A stretch of 44,146 nucleotides of DNA, from assembly GCA_023807065.1 (NCBI GenBank), contig JAJJLU010003629.1, forward strand, positions 1 to 44,146, written 5' to 3'. Of the stretch, positions 26,335 to 35,740 are shown piece by piece; positions within the stretch are counted from its first letter, which is position 1, and each line of letters opens with the position of its first letter. Position numbers and translations under genes: made by a program. The DNA comes from Isotricha intestinalis. Lineage: Eukaryota > Ciliophora > Litostomatea > Vestibuliferida > Isotrichidae. Below the pieces are notes generated by a model. It ran no database searches. It was not told the DNA's origin and was given only the letters and a program-made list of their open reading frames with translations.

Positions 26335-27999
26335 ATGAATGATAAAAAAAATGAATTGGTTGAAACTGATAATATTATTAATCTTGAAATAAGAAATAAT
26401 AAAAAAGGAAATAAAGATAATTTAAATTCAAGTGAAAAAAATAATTTAGATTATAAAAATGAAGATATCGAAAAAGAAAAGTTAGAAAATTTTTTAAATA
26501 AAGAAAAAGAATATAAATTAATAATAACAAATTTAGAAAAAGAATTGGAAGAAGAAAGAAATAAAGTAGATAATTTAAAATTAAAAGAATCTTCAGATTT
26601 AATAGTAAATATGTTAAAAAATGACATATCAAAAATAAATGATGAAACAGAAGAAATATTAAAATTAAATATTATTCAAAGAAAAAAATTAGAAAATGTA
26701 GGAAAAGAAATTGATTTAAAATTAAAGAAAATAAATTTAAAAGTAATAACAAAAAAAATAAAAGAAGAAAATTTAAAGAAAATAGATTTTAAAAATAATA
26801 AAAAAAATAATAAAAATAAAGATAATAATAATGAAAAAGAATTGGAAGAAGAAGAAAATATAAAAATGAAAGATAAAGAAATTGAAAATATAAAAAAATT
26901 AATTATTAATTTAAAAAAAGAAAATCAATTATTAAAAGAAAAATGTAATAAAACTAAAAATATTCAACTTCAATTTAATTTAAAAGATAATAAAAAAGAA
27001 AAAGAATTAGAAATAGAAAAATTAAATAAAGATATTAAAATAATAAATGTTAAATTAAAAGAACATTCAAAATGTAATTTAGTAAAAGAAGAATATGAAA
27101 AGAAAATAAAATTAATAAGAGATGATATTAAATTTGAAAAAAGTAAAAATAATAATTTAAAAGAAAAATTATTTTTTTTAAATAAAAGAATAACTAAATT
27201 ATCTAGTTTTAATCCTTTAAATAAACAAAAACAATTTTCTAAAATGAAAGGAAGTCTTTCTCAACAAAATATTTTTTCAACGAATGTTCAAATTGATAAT
27301 AAAAATATTTTAACAATAAAAAAGCAAATAAAAGACAATTATAATCCTTTATCAATGAAAATATCATATTTAAATGAAAAAGAATTGAATTATTTATTTT
27401 CTGCTTTAAATAACGATAAAATATTATATGAAGATTTATTAAAAAAATTAAAAATTTATGAAACAAATTTAAAAACAAAAGAATTTTCTTTAAAACAAAA
27501 TATTAAAGATAAAACTTTTTTTAAAAATGAACTTTGTGAAAAAATAAATGAACTTAAATCAAGAAATGGAGAATATTTAATTCAAAAAGATATTTTAACT
27601 TCTCAAATTAATGAATTAACAATTAATAAAAATACTAATAATAATAAAATAAATAATTTAACTAATCAAATTAATTCTATTTCAGATGAAATTAAAGAAA
27701 AAGATAAAAATATTAAATCATTAATTAATCAATTAAATACTATAAGAGATTTAATTAATAATGCTAATGCTCAAAATAATAATATTTTAAATATTCAAAG
27801 ATATATTGAAAATGTAAGTAGTAATCCTTTAAAAGAAAAAATTAAGAAAAATAAAAATAATTTATCAAGTGATTTAAAAAAATATAGAAATAATCTTAGT
27901 GATCATCAAATTAATTTTCATATTAAAGTTTCTAAAAGAAATAACTCTCTTAATGAAGATTTTTTTATTACAGATAAAAAAAATAATATAAACAAATAA
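26335..27999 (+). CDS. Long coiled-coil protein, 554 aa
   Basis: Nearly the whole protein is predicted helical coiled coil: Glu/Lys/Leu/Ile-rich heptads from about residue 40 to 275 and from 360 to 500. A short Ser/Phe-rich break sits near 285-350 (SFNPLNKQKQFSKMKGSLSQ, then MKISYLNEKELNYLF). The C-terminus is basic and Ser-rich. No motor head, kinase or other enzymatic domain is seen. It is likely a structural, cytoskeletal or centrosome/basal-body type protein, but no family is recognised. Confidence 0.75.
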   Translation: MNDKKNELVETDNIINLEIRNNKKGNKDNLNSSEKNNLDYKNEDIEKEKLENFLNKEKEYKLIITNLEKELEEERNKVDNLKLKESSDLIVNMLKNDISKINDETEEILKLNIIQRKKLENVGKEIDLKLKKINLKVITKKIKEENLKKIDFKNNKKNNKNKDNNNEKELEEEENIKMKDKEIENIKKLIINLKKENQLLKEKCNKTKNIQLQFNLKDNKKEKELEIEKLNKDIKIINVKLKEHSKCNLVKEEYEKKIKLIRDDIKFEKSKNNNLKEKLFFLNKRITKLSSFNPLNKQKQFSKMKGSLSQQNIFSTNVQIDNKNILTIKKQIKDNYNPLSMKISYLNEKELNYLFSALNNDKILYEDLLKKLKIYETNLKTKEFSLKQNIKDKTFFKNELCEKINELKSRNGEYLIQKDILTSQINELTINKNTNNNKINNLTNQINSISDEIKEKDKNIKSLINQLNTIRDLINNANAQNNNILNIQRYIENVSSNPLKEKIKKNKNNLSSDLKKYRNNLSDHQINFHIKVSKRNNSLNEDFFITDKKNNINK

Positions 28000-28134
28000 A
28001 TAAATAAAATTTAAAGATTTATAAATAAAAATTTATTTTTTTCTTGAATTGAAGAATAATAAAATTAATAAATATTTAATCTAAAAAGAAGAAATAAAAT
28101 CCATTTTCAATATTCAAAAAAAAACATAAATTCT

Positions 28135-29251
28135 TTATTTCAATTTAAATTTCTTTATTTTTCTTTTTTCTTTTTTTTTCACATCAAAATTAATAAACTT
28201 ATCTTTTTTTTCAGATGTAAAATTAGTTTGTTCTTCATTTTTATTTTTTCTTTTATTTCCCAAAAATAATTTTTCTTGAATTTTTGGAGTAAAAAAAGAA
28301 ATATTTGAAAAATTTTTATCTTTTTCAAAAATAAATTTATTATTAACAATAGATAAACCAATACATCTATTTTCTTTTAAATTATCAATATTATTATCGC
28401 AATTATGACAATTAACACATCTACATTTAGAAGAACATTTATTTCCTTTTCTAAAACAATCACAATATTTTTTATTGCAATTTGATTTTGAACAAGTACA
28501 TATATTTAATATTTTTTTAAAATAATTTTTATTTTTTTTTTCCATAAAAAATGACAATGAATTATCTAAATCTTTATTTTTACAATCTTTACAATTACAA
28601 TTCAAACAATATTTTCCTTGAGAAAAACATTGACAATAATTTTTATTACATCCTGTTTTTGAACATGAACATTTATAATTTATTTCTTTATCTTCTATTA
28701 TAATATTATTATTTTTATTATTTTTCTCAGTGAAGTTTATTTCATTTAAATATTTATTTCTTATATTTTCTTCAGGTTTTACAAATAAAGAAGAAACTAT
28801 TGTTATCTTTTTATTTATTTTAGTGTTTTCATTGTTGTTATTTTCTTTTTCATTAAAAAAACTTTCTATATTTTCATTTTCGGTGAAAATTGATCTTCCT
28901 AAAATTGGGTTGTTGGAAAAAATTTTTTGGAAATTTTTTTTAATATTACTTCTTTGTGGAGTTTCATCAAAAGGAGAAAATTTAATAAAAGGATTTATTG
29001 GTTTATTCCTTATATTTTTATCTTTTGGGAAAATCGGAGAAATTTTTATCATTGATGAAAAACCTTCAAGACTAAATATTTGTTATATAATATTATTACC
29101 TTTTCTTTGATATATTTGAAGATAAAGCATCAAATAATTTTGATATATTTGATTTAATTTGATTATTATCTTCATTTTTTACTTCTTTTGTTCTTAAAAT
29201 TAATGGAGATTGTTCATATAAATTTTGGGATTCTATGTTAAAATTGTTCAT
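28135..29251 (-). CDS. Tesmin/LIN54-type CXC (CRC) DNA-binding protein
   Basis: The exons (minus strand) are 29251-29100 and 29071-28135, giving 362 residues. Two CXC motifs lie at about 183-217 (CSCSKTGCNKNYCQCF) and 240-274 (CTCSKSNCNKKYCDCF), each followed by CxxCxCxxC-type cysteines and each with the DNA-contacting Tyr (196, 253). In LIN54 these read TTYGAA cell-cycle elements. The linker here is short (about 22 residues) and lacks the usual RNPxAF motif. The N-terminus contains PxxPxxF-like short motifs and no other domain. It is probably a nuclear transcription factor of cell-cycle or developmental genes, by family. Confidence 0.94.
29072..29099 (-). other. 28-nt intron of the CXC gene
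   Basis: On the minus strand it starts GTAATA and ends ATTTAG, splitting an AGT Ser codon after two bases. It joins 50 in-frame codons from the ATG at 29251 to the CXC frame. Confidence 0.85.
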
Positions 29252-29342
29252 CCAGTTGATTTTTGTTTTTTATATATTTTTTTGGATTATTTATAAGAAA
29301 AATTAATTATTTTTTTTTCATATTATATTATATTTAGTTTTA

Positions 29343-31763
29343 TTATTGATAATAATTAATGTTGTTTTGGTATTGAAAATATTTTATATAGAAATTTTTA
29401 AAGTCTATTGGATACCAATTACAATAATTATCATAAATTAAACATTCTTTTATTAACTTTTCTTCCTCAGTTCCTTCAATAATCAAAATTAATTTTTGAT
29501 AAATTGATTTATAACTTCTAATATAATCTAAAATATTTAATATTTTTTCTTTCAAATCATCAACATTTTCAAAAAATAAATTTTCATTATAATTAATTTG
29601 AATATTATCTAGATTCTCGACTTGAAAGAAACTTTTAATAATTTGAGTATCAGTTAACTTTCTAAAATATAAAATTAAATAAAAGCCATTATCAATTAAG
29701 TAAAAACCATTATTTTCCAAAGAAGAAAATTTTGGCGGAATAATTTCTGGTAAATTAATTATTCCTGTATCTTTATTAATTAATCCTAAGTTTTGTTCAT
29801 ATAATAATTTATGTAAAGGATAAATATTTGGAACAATAAAAGGAAGAATTTCTTCGTTTGGAATTTTTTGTATTCTTATTCTATAATAATTTGATATATC
29901 TATATCATATTTATTTTCTATTTCTTTAATGTTATATATTTTGTTTTTTAATAATCCTAAGAAATATATTGGTAAATTTTCTAAATTTTGAGTTAATTCT
30001 TTTTGATAACATAATTTATAAAAAGAAGTGATAAAATAATTAAATGTAGTTTGCATAAAAGAATATGTATTAGATAAACTTTTAATTTTAAAAGTTTTAT
30101 CAATTCCCATTTTCATAAACATACAAATTAAACTTTCAGAATTGATTCCATTAAATATATCATTTATACTTTCACTTAAAGGAATACTTAAATTATGAAT
30201 TCTTACTCTTTTAGTTCCATCACCAAAAGAATATAATAAAGCACTTTGAATAAACAAATAATTATCATAATCATTTAATTCGTCGTTAATATCATTATTA
30301 TTATTATTATTGTTATTATCATTAATATTATCATTAAAATCGATTGTTATTTGATATGATTGTTCATTATTAATTGAAGGGCAAACAAATACTTTTGCTG
30401 TATTATTATTTATATTTGAAATTAATGTTGGAGTAAAAAAATTTTGTATTTTATATCTATGACTAAATCTAATTCTCATTTCTCCTTCATAAACATTGAA
30501 TCTTGATAAACATTTCCTAATTTGATTAAATAATCTAAAATAATCTTCATCATAATTATAATTTTTAAATAAATGAATTGTTCCATTAGAATATTCACAT
30601 AATTGATTTAAAGTGATTAAATTAATAACTTTATCACAATTGACGAATAAATCAATAGATAAATTACTTTTTGTTAATAATAATCCAATTTGCCTTAATT
30701 GGTTTTTATCATTAGGAGAATAATAAAATAATTCTTTATTAATAATATCTTTATTAGTTTGACCATTCATTTTTGGGAGTTTATTTATATTATTGCTACT
30801 TGAAAAAAGAAATATATTTCCTCCTAATTTTTCCCCTATTAAATAAGCACTTTTTATACTATCAAATATTTTATTACTATCTCTTATAATATTGTTGAAA
30901 TTATTATTATTTAAATATTGAGTAGATATACAATCTAATATTTGTAATATTTTTTCTTTTTCTTTTTCTAAATCAAAAATTAAATTATCTAATATTATTG
31001 GTAAAAAAGGTTCTTCATCAGTAATATTTAAGATTTGAGGTTGTGTTTGATTAGATTTTTGATTGAAAGAATAAAATTGAATATTATTATTATATGTAAT
31101 AAAAGAAACTTTAGTGAAAGAATAATTAAAAATTATATTATTATTAATAGCATCTTTCAAACTTTCAATCACAGAAAAAAGAAAATTTGAATTAATTGAA
31201 TGTAAAGAAGTATCAATGACAAAAATAAAAAAAGATTTATTTGGATTTTTTTTCCCCCAATAAGCTTTACTAGTAATAAATTCATATGAACTATTACATA
31301 ATTCAATATTATTATTATAATTATTTTCTAACTTTTGAGAAAAAAAAGTATCTGTTTGATTGATAAAATTACAAATATGACAAATATACTTTTCTCCATT
31401 TTGTATTAATTTAGTAAAAGGAGAAATATATGCATGACAAAAAGGATTTTTACATCTTGGAAAATTATTTTCTTGATAATAATTTATTAATGGAATCTCA
31501 TTACCATTTAAGTTTAATGGAGAAAAATTTATTCCTAAAAAAAATGGTAATTGATTATTTATTTTTTTATTTCTTGGAAAAATATTTGTTATTGGATTTA
31601 TATAATATGATGAACAATTGTATTTTTGATATAAATGTTTTTCTTTTTTAATTATTGAATTGTTTAAATTATTTTCTATTATATTATTTGGATTTATATT
31701 ATTTTTTGGATTGTTAGATCCTTTTTTTTCTAAATTATTTGAAAAGGGATTTGTTATTATCAT
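29343..31763 (-). CDS. SEC24: COPII coat subunit Sec24
   Basis: 806 residues. After an Asn-rich N-terminus comes the zinc finger (Cys104, Cys109, Cys128, Cys131; RCKNPFCHAYISPF and YICHICN). The von Willebrand-like trunk begins at FFIFVIDTSLHSINSNFLF, followed by the beta-sandwich (MRIRFSHRYKIQNFF), the helical domain (SFMQTTFNYFITSFYK) and the gelsolin-like end (NGFYLIDNGFYLILYF). Sec24 selects cargo for vesicles leaving the ER. The first cysteine pair is spaced C-x4-C rather than C-x2-C. It is shorter than animal Sec24 because the N-terminal disordered tail is small. It follows the CXC gene on the same strand. Confidence 0.94.
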   Translation of the reverse strand: MIITNPFSNNLEKKGSNNPKNNINPNNIIENNLNNSIIKKEKHLYQKYNCSSYYINPITNIFPRNKKINNQLPFFLGINFSPLNLNGNEIPLINYYQENNFPRCKNPFCHAYISPFTKLIQNGEKYICHICNFINQTDTFFSQKLENNYNNNIELCNSSYEFITSKAYWGKKNPNKSFFIFVIDTSLHSINSNFLFSVIESLKDAINNNIIFNYSFTKVSFITYNNNIQFYSFNQKSNQTQPQILNITDEEPFLPIILDNLIFDLEKEKEKILQILDCISTQYLNNNNFNNIIRDSNKIFDSIKSAYLIGEKLGGNIFLFSSSNNINKLPKMNGQTNKDIINKELFYYSPNDKNQLRQIGLLLTKSNLSIDLFVNCDKVINLITLNQLCEYSNGTIHLFKNYNYDEDYFRLFNQIRKCLSRFNVYEGEMRIRFSHRYKIQNFFTPTLISNINNNTAKVFVCPSINNEQSYQITIDFNDNINDNNNNNNNNDINDELNDYDNYLFIQSALLYSFGDGTKRVRIHNLSIPLSESINDIFNGINSESLICMFMKMGIDKTFKIKSLSNTYSFMQTTFNYFITSFYKLCYQKELTQNLENLPIYFLGLLKNKIYNIKEIENKYDIDISNYYRIRIQKIPNEEILPFIVPNIYPLHKLLYEQNLGLINKDTGIINLPEIIPPKFSSLENNGFYLIDNGFYLILYFRKLTDTQIIKSFFQVENLDNIQINYNENLFFENVDDLKEKILNILDYIRSYKSIYQKLILIIEGTEEEKLIKECLIYDNYCNWYPIDFKNFYIKYFQYQNNINYYQ

Positions 31764-31856
31764 ATTAATTTTTAATTTTTTGAATTAAATAATTTTTTTT
31801 CTAATATTTAAATAAATATTATTTATTAAATTTATTTTTTTTGACATTTTAATTTA

Positions 31857-32885
31857 TTATAAATCTGATTTATTATCATCTTCTTTTTTATCATCTTCTT
31901 TTTTATTTTCTTCTTTTTCTTTTTCTTTTTCTTCTTTTTCTTTTCCTTCTTTTCTATCATTATTTTTATTATCATTTTCCTTATTTTTTTCTTCTTCATT
32001 TTTATTATCAACATTAGCATCTTCACTTTTAGTAATATTATTATTGCTGTTATTATTCTTTTTTTCTTTTTCTTCTCTTTCTTTTTTTTTCCTTAATCTT
32101 TCTTCAGTCATATTAACTTCAACGAAGTTACCATGTTCATCATATCTAAACATACTTGATTTATCATACATTTCTTCATCATCAAAATCATCAGTATCAC
32201 TATTATTTAAAGTACCATTATTGATCATTTCCATTATTTCTTTTTTAAGTTTTTCTCTTTTTAATCTTTTTTTTTCTTTTTCTTCTTCACTTTCAGGAAC
32301 TTCCCACTTTTTTTTATATTCTTCTTTAACTAAATTAACTTGATAAATAAATATTTGAATTTCTTGAGTTAAATTATATAAATCTAAATGACCAAAATAA
32401 GAATAATTAACTCTCATATAATCAATTTCACTATCATCAATCCCACTAATATTTACAATTCTAGTTAAATTATTATACATTAAGTTAACTAAAGTTTCAT
32501 TAATATTTTCAACACAATTTTTAATCATATTTATTATTATTACTTCTTTCATTCCTTGTCTCCTAAAAGAATTATTTTGAGTTAAATTTCCTTCTATAAA
32601 TTCATTTTCATAATCTGATAACATTGATGATAATTCTATACATGATAATATTCTATCTTTCTCATATATTGTTAAATTTTCTGCTCCTTCAAAATAATTA
32701 TAAAATGTTTCATTTGTGTCGTTGGATGTATTCAATGAATGAATTTCATTTAAAAAATCTTCCATTGATTCTGAATCATTTTCTATTTTCATATTATTTA
32801 ATTCTTCATTTAATTTATTTTCCATTTCTTCTTCTGTTGTATTTATCATTGTTATTATTAAGATTGTTAAAAGAAGTTTTATCAT
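31857..32885 (-). CDS. Acidic secretory-pathway protein with signal peptide and many sequons
   Basis: 342 residues. The N-terminus MIKLLLTILIITMINTT is a signal peptide with likely cleavage near residue 14-17. I count 18 N-x-S/T sites in the first 290 residues (for example NLT, NET, NIS, NYS, NGT, NMT), and only two cysteines. Residues 75-190 look helical and ordered. From 195 on it is Glu/Lys-rich and disordered. It ends DNKSDL, a weak KDEL-like tail. By inference it is an ER-lumenal or secreted glycoprotein. The family is not recognised. Overlapping long frames on both strands are composition shadows. Confidence 0.73.
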   Translation of the reverse strand: MIKLLLTILIITMINTTEEEMENKLNEELNNMKIENDSESMEDFLNEIHSLNTSNDTNETFYNYFEGAENLTIYEKDRILSCIELSSMLSDYENEFIEGNLTQNNSFRRQGMKEVIIINMIKNCVENINETLVNLMYNNLTRIVNISGIDDSEIDYMRVNYSYFGHLDLYNLTQEIQIFIYQVNLVKEEYKKKWEVPESEEEKEKKRLKREKLKKEIMEMINNGTLNNSDTDDFDDEEMYDKSSMFRYDEHGNFVEVNMTEERLRKKKEREEKEKKNNNSNNNITKSEDANVDNKNEEEKNKENDNKNNDRKEGKEKEEKEKEKEENKKEDDKKEDDNKSDL

Positions 32886-32986
32886 TTTTTTTTTGATATG
32901 ATAAATAATAATAATATTTAGAATTTGTATATTTTTATTTTAATTTTATTTTTATTTTATATATTATTTATTTATTTTTTTTTCAT

Positions 32987-34867
32987 TTACCAAATTTTCA
33001 CTCTTTTGTCATAACTTATTGTTGCTATTTTTTGATCATTCAATAATATTATTCCTGTTATTTTTTCTTTATGACATTGAGAATGATATTTTTTTTTTTC
33101 TATTATTAATTCATCATTAATGTAAAACTGAGCAATATCTTTTCCGAAACAAATTAATAAGTTAATAGATGATATATGATTTAAATATATTAGATTGGTC
33201 ACTTCTTTATTAAATTGTATATATTTATTAAATTTTTCTTTTATTCCATTGAATATTAAAAGACCTTTTTTTTCTCCAATTATAAAATTATTGTCATTTA
33301 ATTCATATATAACTTCATTATTTATATAAGGATTTTCTATTATTATTTTTTTATGTTCTTCAAACTTTATATCATGATATCTGTTGAAACAAACTTGATT
33401 TTTTTTATTTATAATAATTTTTTGATTTTTCAATTGAATAATATTAAAAATTCCACTTTGATTATATAAAATTATTTTTTCAGAATATCCTTTTGAATGA
33501 TATTGTGTTTTATTCCAAAAAATTAAAATATTATTTTCTGAAAAAGAAACTAAATCTTCATTATATAATTGATAAATTTCTTTAATAGGGCTTTCGTGAT
33601 GAGTTAAATTTGAAAGAATTTTAAAAGAATTTGATATAAAATCAATTTCAAATAATTTAATATTTTGATCAAATGACCCGGAAGCTAAAATTCCATTTTT
33701 TAATTCCAACAGACAAGATATTTGTTTTTGATGTTCATTTATTGAAATTATATTTTCATAATTATTATTATCATTTTTATTATATATTTTTATCAAACCA
33801 TTATCTAATCCTAATGTAATATATTTTTTTTTTAATTCTATTATACATATTATTGGATGTGTTTCTATTATTTTAATATAATTTTCAGAGAGTGTATTCC
33901 CAATTGCAGTTATTATTTTATTATTACTATATGAATGTTTTGTTTGATTTTCTTCTTCATTATTTGTATATGTATTTTCATATTTTCTATTTATATTTGT
34001 GTTTGGCATAAAAGAATCTTTTAAAATTTCTTTTTTATTGAAATTTGATACATTTAAATAAAAGTTATTAATTTTTTTTAATATATTAATTTCATTTTTT
34101 TCATTTTCTATTTCTTGATATAAATCTTTTATATTGTTTGGTTCACAATTGATGTTTTTATTATAATTATAAATAATTTGATAATTTAATTGATTAATAT
34201 TTATTTTATATGAATTTATTATTGTTCTAATTAATTCATTTTCTAAATCATTAATTTCTTTAAATTTATAATAACTCTTATTTATATTATTTATTAATTC
34301 ATTAATTGATTGAATAGTTTTTTCCTTAATCTCATAAACTTTGTCAATATAATTTTTATTTTCTTGAAGTTTATTTTCAATTTTTTGAAAATCAAATTGA
34401 ATTTGATTAAAAGATTGAATAATATGATTATTTGAATGATATTCTTTACAGCCTGAACATATATTTTTCTGGCAATTTTCACAATAACTGATATAAGGTT
34501 GAAAATGTTCTATACAATAATAATCATAAAAATCAAGAGAAATTTTATGATGATTTATATGATTTGATTCAGCACAATCATAACAAAATATTTTATCACA
34601 TTCATAACAAAATTCTCCGTTAATATCTAAATTTGTTTTACAATTTGAACATAAAGCATTTGAAAAATTTATTCTTTTTGATTTATTTAAAAATTCTTCT
34701 AAACCTATTTGTATTATATGATTTTTTGGACACATTGACTTTATTTCTACTTTATTATTTTTATATAATAAATTTATTTTTGGGATATTTAAGCATAATG
34801 GGCATCTTAATGAATTAATAAATTTATTGGCAAATATTTCTGAAGGTTGTGATATTGAATAATCCAT
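32987..34867 (-). CDS. Zinc-finger/B-box, coiled-coil, WD40 protein
   Basis: 626 residues. Cys22 and Cys25 open a first zinc module (RCPLCLNIPKI ... MCPKNH). A second cysteine cluster has CSNC, CYEC and CYDC (73-98). A B-box follows (Cys118, His121, Cys129, Cys132, Cys137, Cys140 and histidines near 144-148). A coiled coil spans about 155-285. The last 300 residues form a WD40 propeller (LASGSFDQNIKLFEI, then the final blade ISYDKRVKIW). This is a TRIM-like order but with a WD40 propeller at the end and no classical C3HC4 RING. It may be a ubiquitin-ligase-like adaptor, and catalytic activity cannot be inferred. Confidence 0.85.
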   Translation of the reverse strand: MDYSISQPSEIFANKFINSLRCPLCLNIPKINLLYKNNKVEIKSMCPKNHIIQIGLEEFLNKSKRINFSNALCSNCKTNLDINGEFCYECDKIFCYDCAESNHINHHKISLDFYDYYCIEHFQPYISYCENCQKNICSGCKEYHSNNHIIQSFNQIQFDFQKIENKLQENKNYIDKVYEIKEKTIQSINELINNINKSYYKFKEINDLENELIRTIINSYKININQLNYQIIYNYNKNINCEPNNIKDLYQEIENEKNEINILKKINNFYLNVSNFNKKEILKDSFMPNTNINRKYENTYTNNEEENQTKHSYSNNKIITAIGNTLSENYIKIIETHPIICIIELKKKYITLGLDNGLIKIYNKNDNNNYENIISINEHQKQISCLLELKNGILASGSFDQNIKLFEIDFISNSFKILSNLTHHESPIKEIYQLYNEDLVSFSENNILIFWNKTQYHSKGYSEKIILYNQSGIFNIIQLKNQKIIINKKNQVCFNRYHDIKFEEHKKIIIENPYINNEVIYELNDNNFIIGEKKGLLIFNGIKEKFNKYIQFNKEVTNLIYLNHISSINLLICFGKDIAQFYINDELIIEKKKYHSQCHKEKITGIILLNDQKIATISYDKRVKIW

Positions 34868-34912
34868 TGTTTTTACTATTTTTTAATTTTTATATTAAAT
34901 ATTTTTAATAAT

Positions 34913-35689
34913 TTATTCAACTATTATTAATAATTTATTATCTAATAAATTTTTAATACTGTTTCTACATAGAAAATTCTTCTCTTCTTCATCTAATATT
35001 GCATTATTTTCTTTTAAAAATTTTACACACGTTTTTTCGTTTTTAAATAATAATTTTTCTTGAATAAATTTTATTGGAATAGTTGTAAAATATCCATAAC
35101 ACATTAGTATTAATGATAAAAGCTTTATTTTTGGGAAATAATTTTCAAAAAGTTTTTTTTCTTTATCGCTTTTTAATTTTGATATTTCAACAATTAATTT
35201 TATATAATTTTTTTCATTTATTATTTTTATAATATTTAAAATATCTTTTAATTCATTTTTATTTTCTTTAAAATTATTTGTTTTTAAAACAACAGATAAA
35301 TCCTTAATATCATAAATTAAATTATAAATTAAATAAAATCTATAAAATTTAATAAAATTATTATTAGGAATAAAAGGATATAAATCATTTATTAAATAAC
35401 TTATAGAAATATTAAAATTAGGAATATCATTATTTTCTATTGATAATTCAACACTTTTTTCATATACTTCAATACAAAAATTGTCTTTTATTTTTTGAAT
35501 AATTAATTCTTGTCTTATACTTTTTAATTGACTTATTATATATGAATAATCATTATTTTCATTATATTTTTCTAAAACATATTTAAATGATTTTTTAAGA
35601 GTATATAAATCTCTTAAATTATTATTATTTAAATTTGAACTTAAATCTAATCTTTCATATTTTTTTTCTAACCTATTTTCATTCGACAT
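34913..35689 (-). CDS. SAC3/GANP-type protein of the LENG8/THP3 group
   Basis: 258 residues, almost only the SAC3 domain. The signature QLKSIRQELIIQKIKDNF (54-71) and VYEKSVELSIENNDIPNFN (75-93) matches the conserved LKSIRQDLTVQ...VYE...GDLxEFN block of LENG8 and yeast Thp3. A PCI-type winged-helix end follows (FIQEKLLFKNEKTCVKFL). THP3 works with a CSN12-like partner in mRNA elongation and splicing. The long N-terminal region of human LENG8 is absent, so this is a minimal version. The start codon lies 51 bases from that of the divergent TLDc gene. Confidence 0.86.
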   Translation of the reverse strand: MSNENRLEKKYERLDLSSNLNNNNLRDLYTLKKSFKYVLEKYNENNDYSYIISQLKSIRQELIIQKIKDNFCIEVYEKSVELSIENNDIPNFNISISYLINDLYPFIPNNNFIKFYRFYLIYNLIYDIKDLSVVLKTNNFKENKNELKDILNIIKIINEKNYIKLIVEISKLKSDKEKKLFENYFPKIKLLSLILMCYGYFTTIPIKFIQEKLLFKNEKTCVKFLKENNAILDEEEKNFLCRNSIKNLLDNKLLIIVE

Positions 35690-35740
35690 TATTTAAAATT
35701 TAAAATATTTAAGCATATAAAATAATTTATTAGATTCAAA
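35690..35740. promoter_or_regulatory. 51-bp divergent promoter spacer
   Basis: This is the whole interval between the ATGs of the SAC3-type gene (minus) and the TLDc gene (plus). It must hold both 5'UTRs and both promoters. It is A/T only apart from a few G/C bases. Confidence 0.5.

Noticed and set aside
26378..26632. Hydrophobic minus-strand frame opposite the coiled-coil gene
   Set aside because: Antisense of Lys/Asn-rich coding sequence. The apparent membrane protein is an artefact.
31832..32026. Minus-strand Lys/Met frame and plus-strand Phe/Ser frames around 32.0-32.9 kb
   Set aside because: Shadows of the acidic secretory gene, caused by its simple codon composition.
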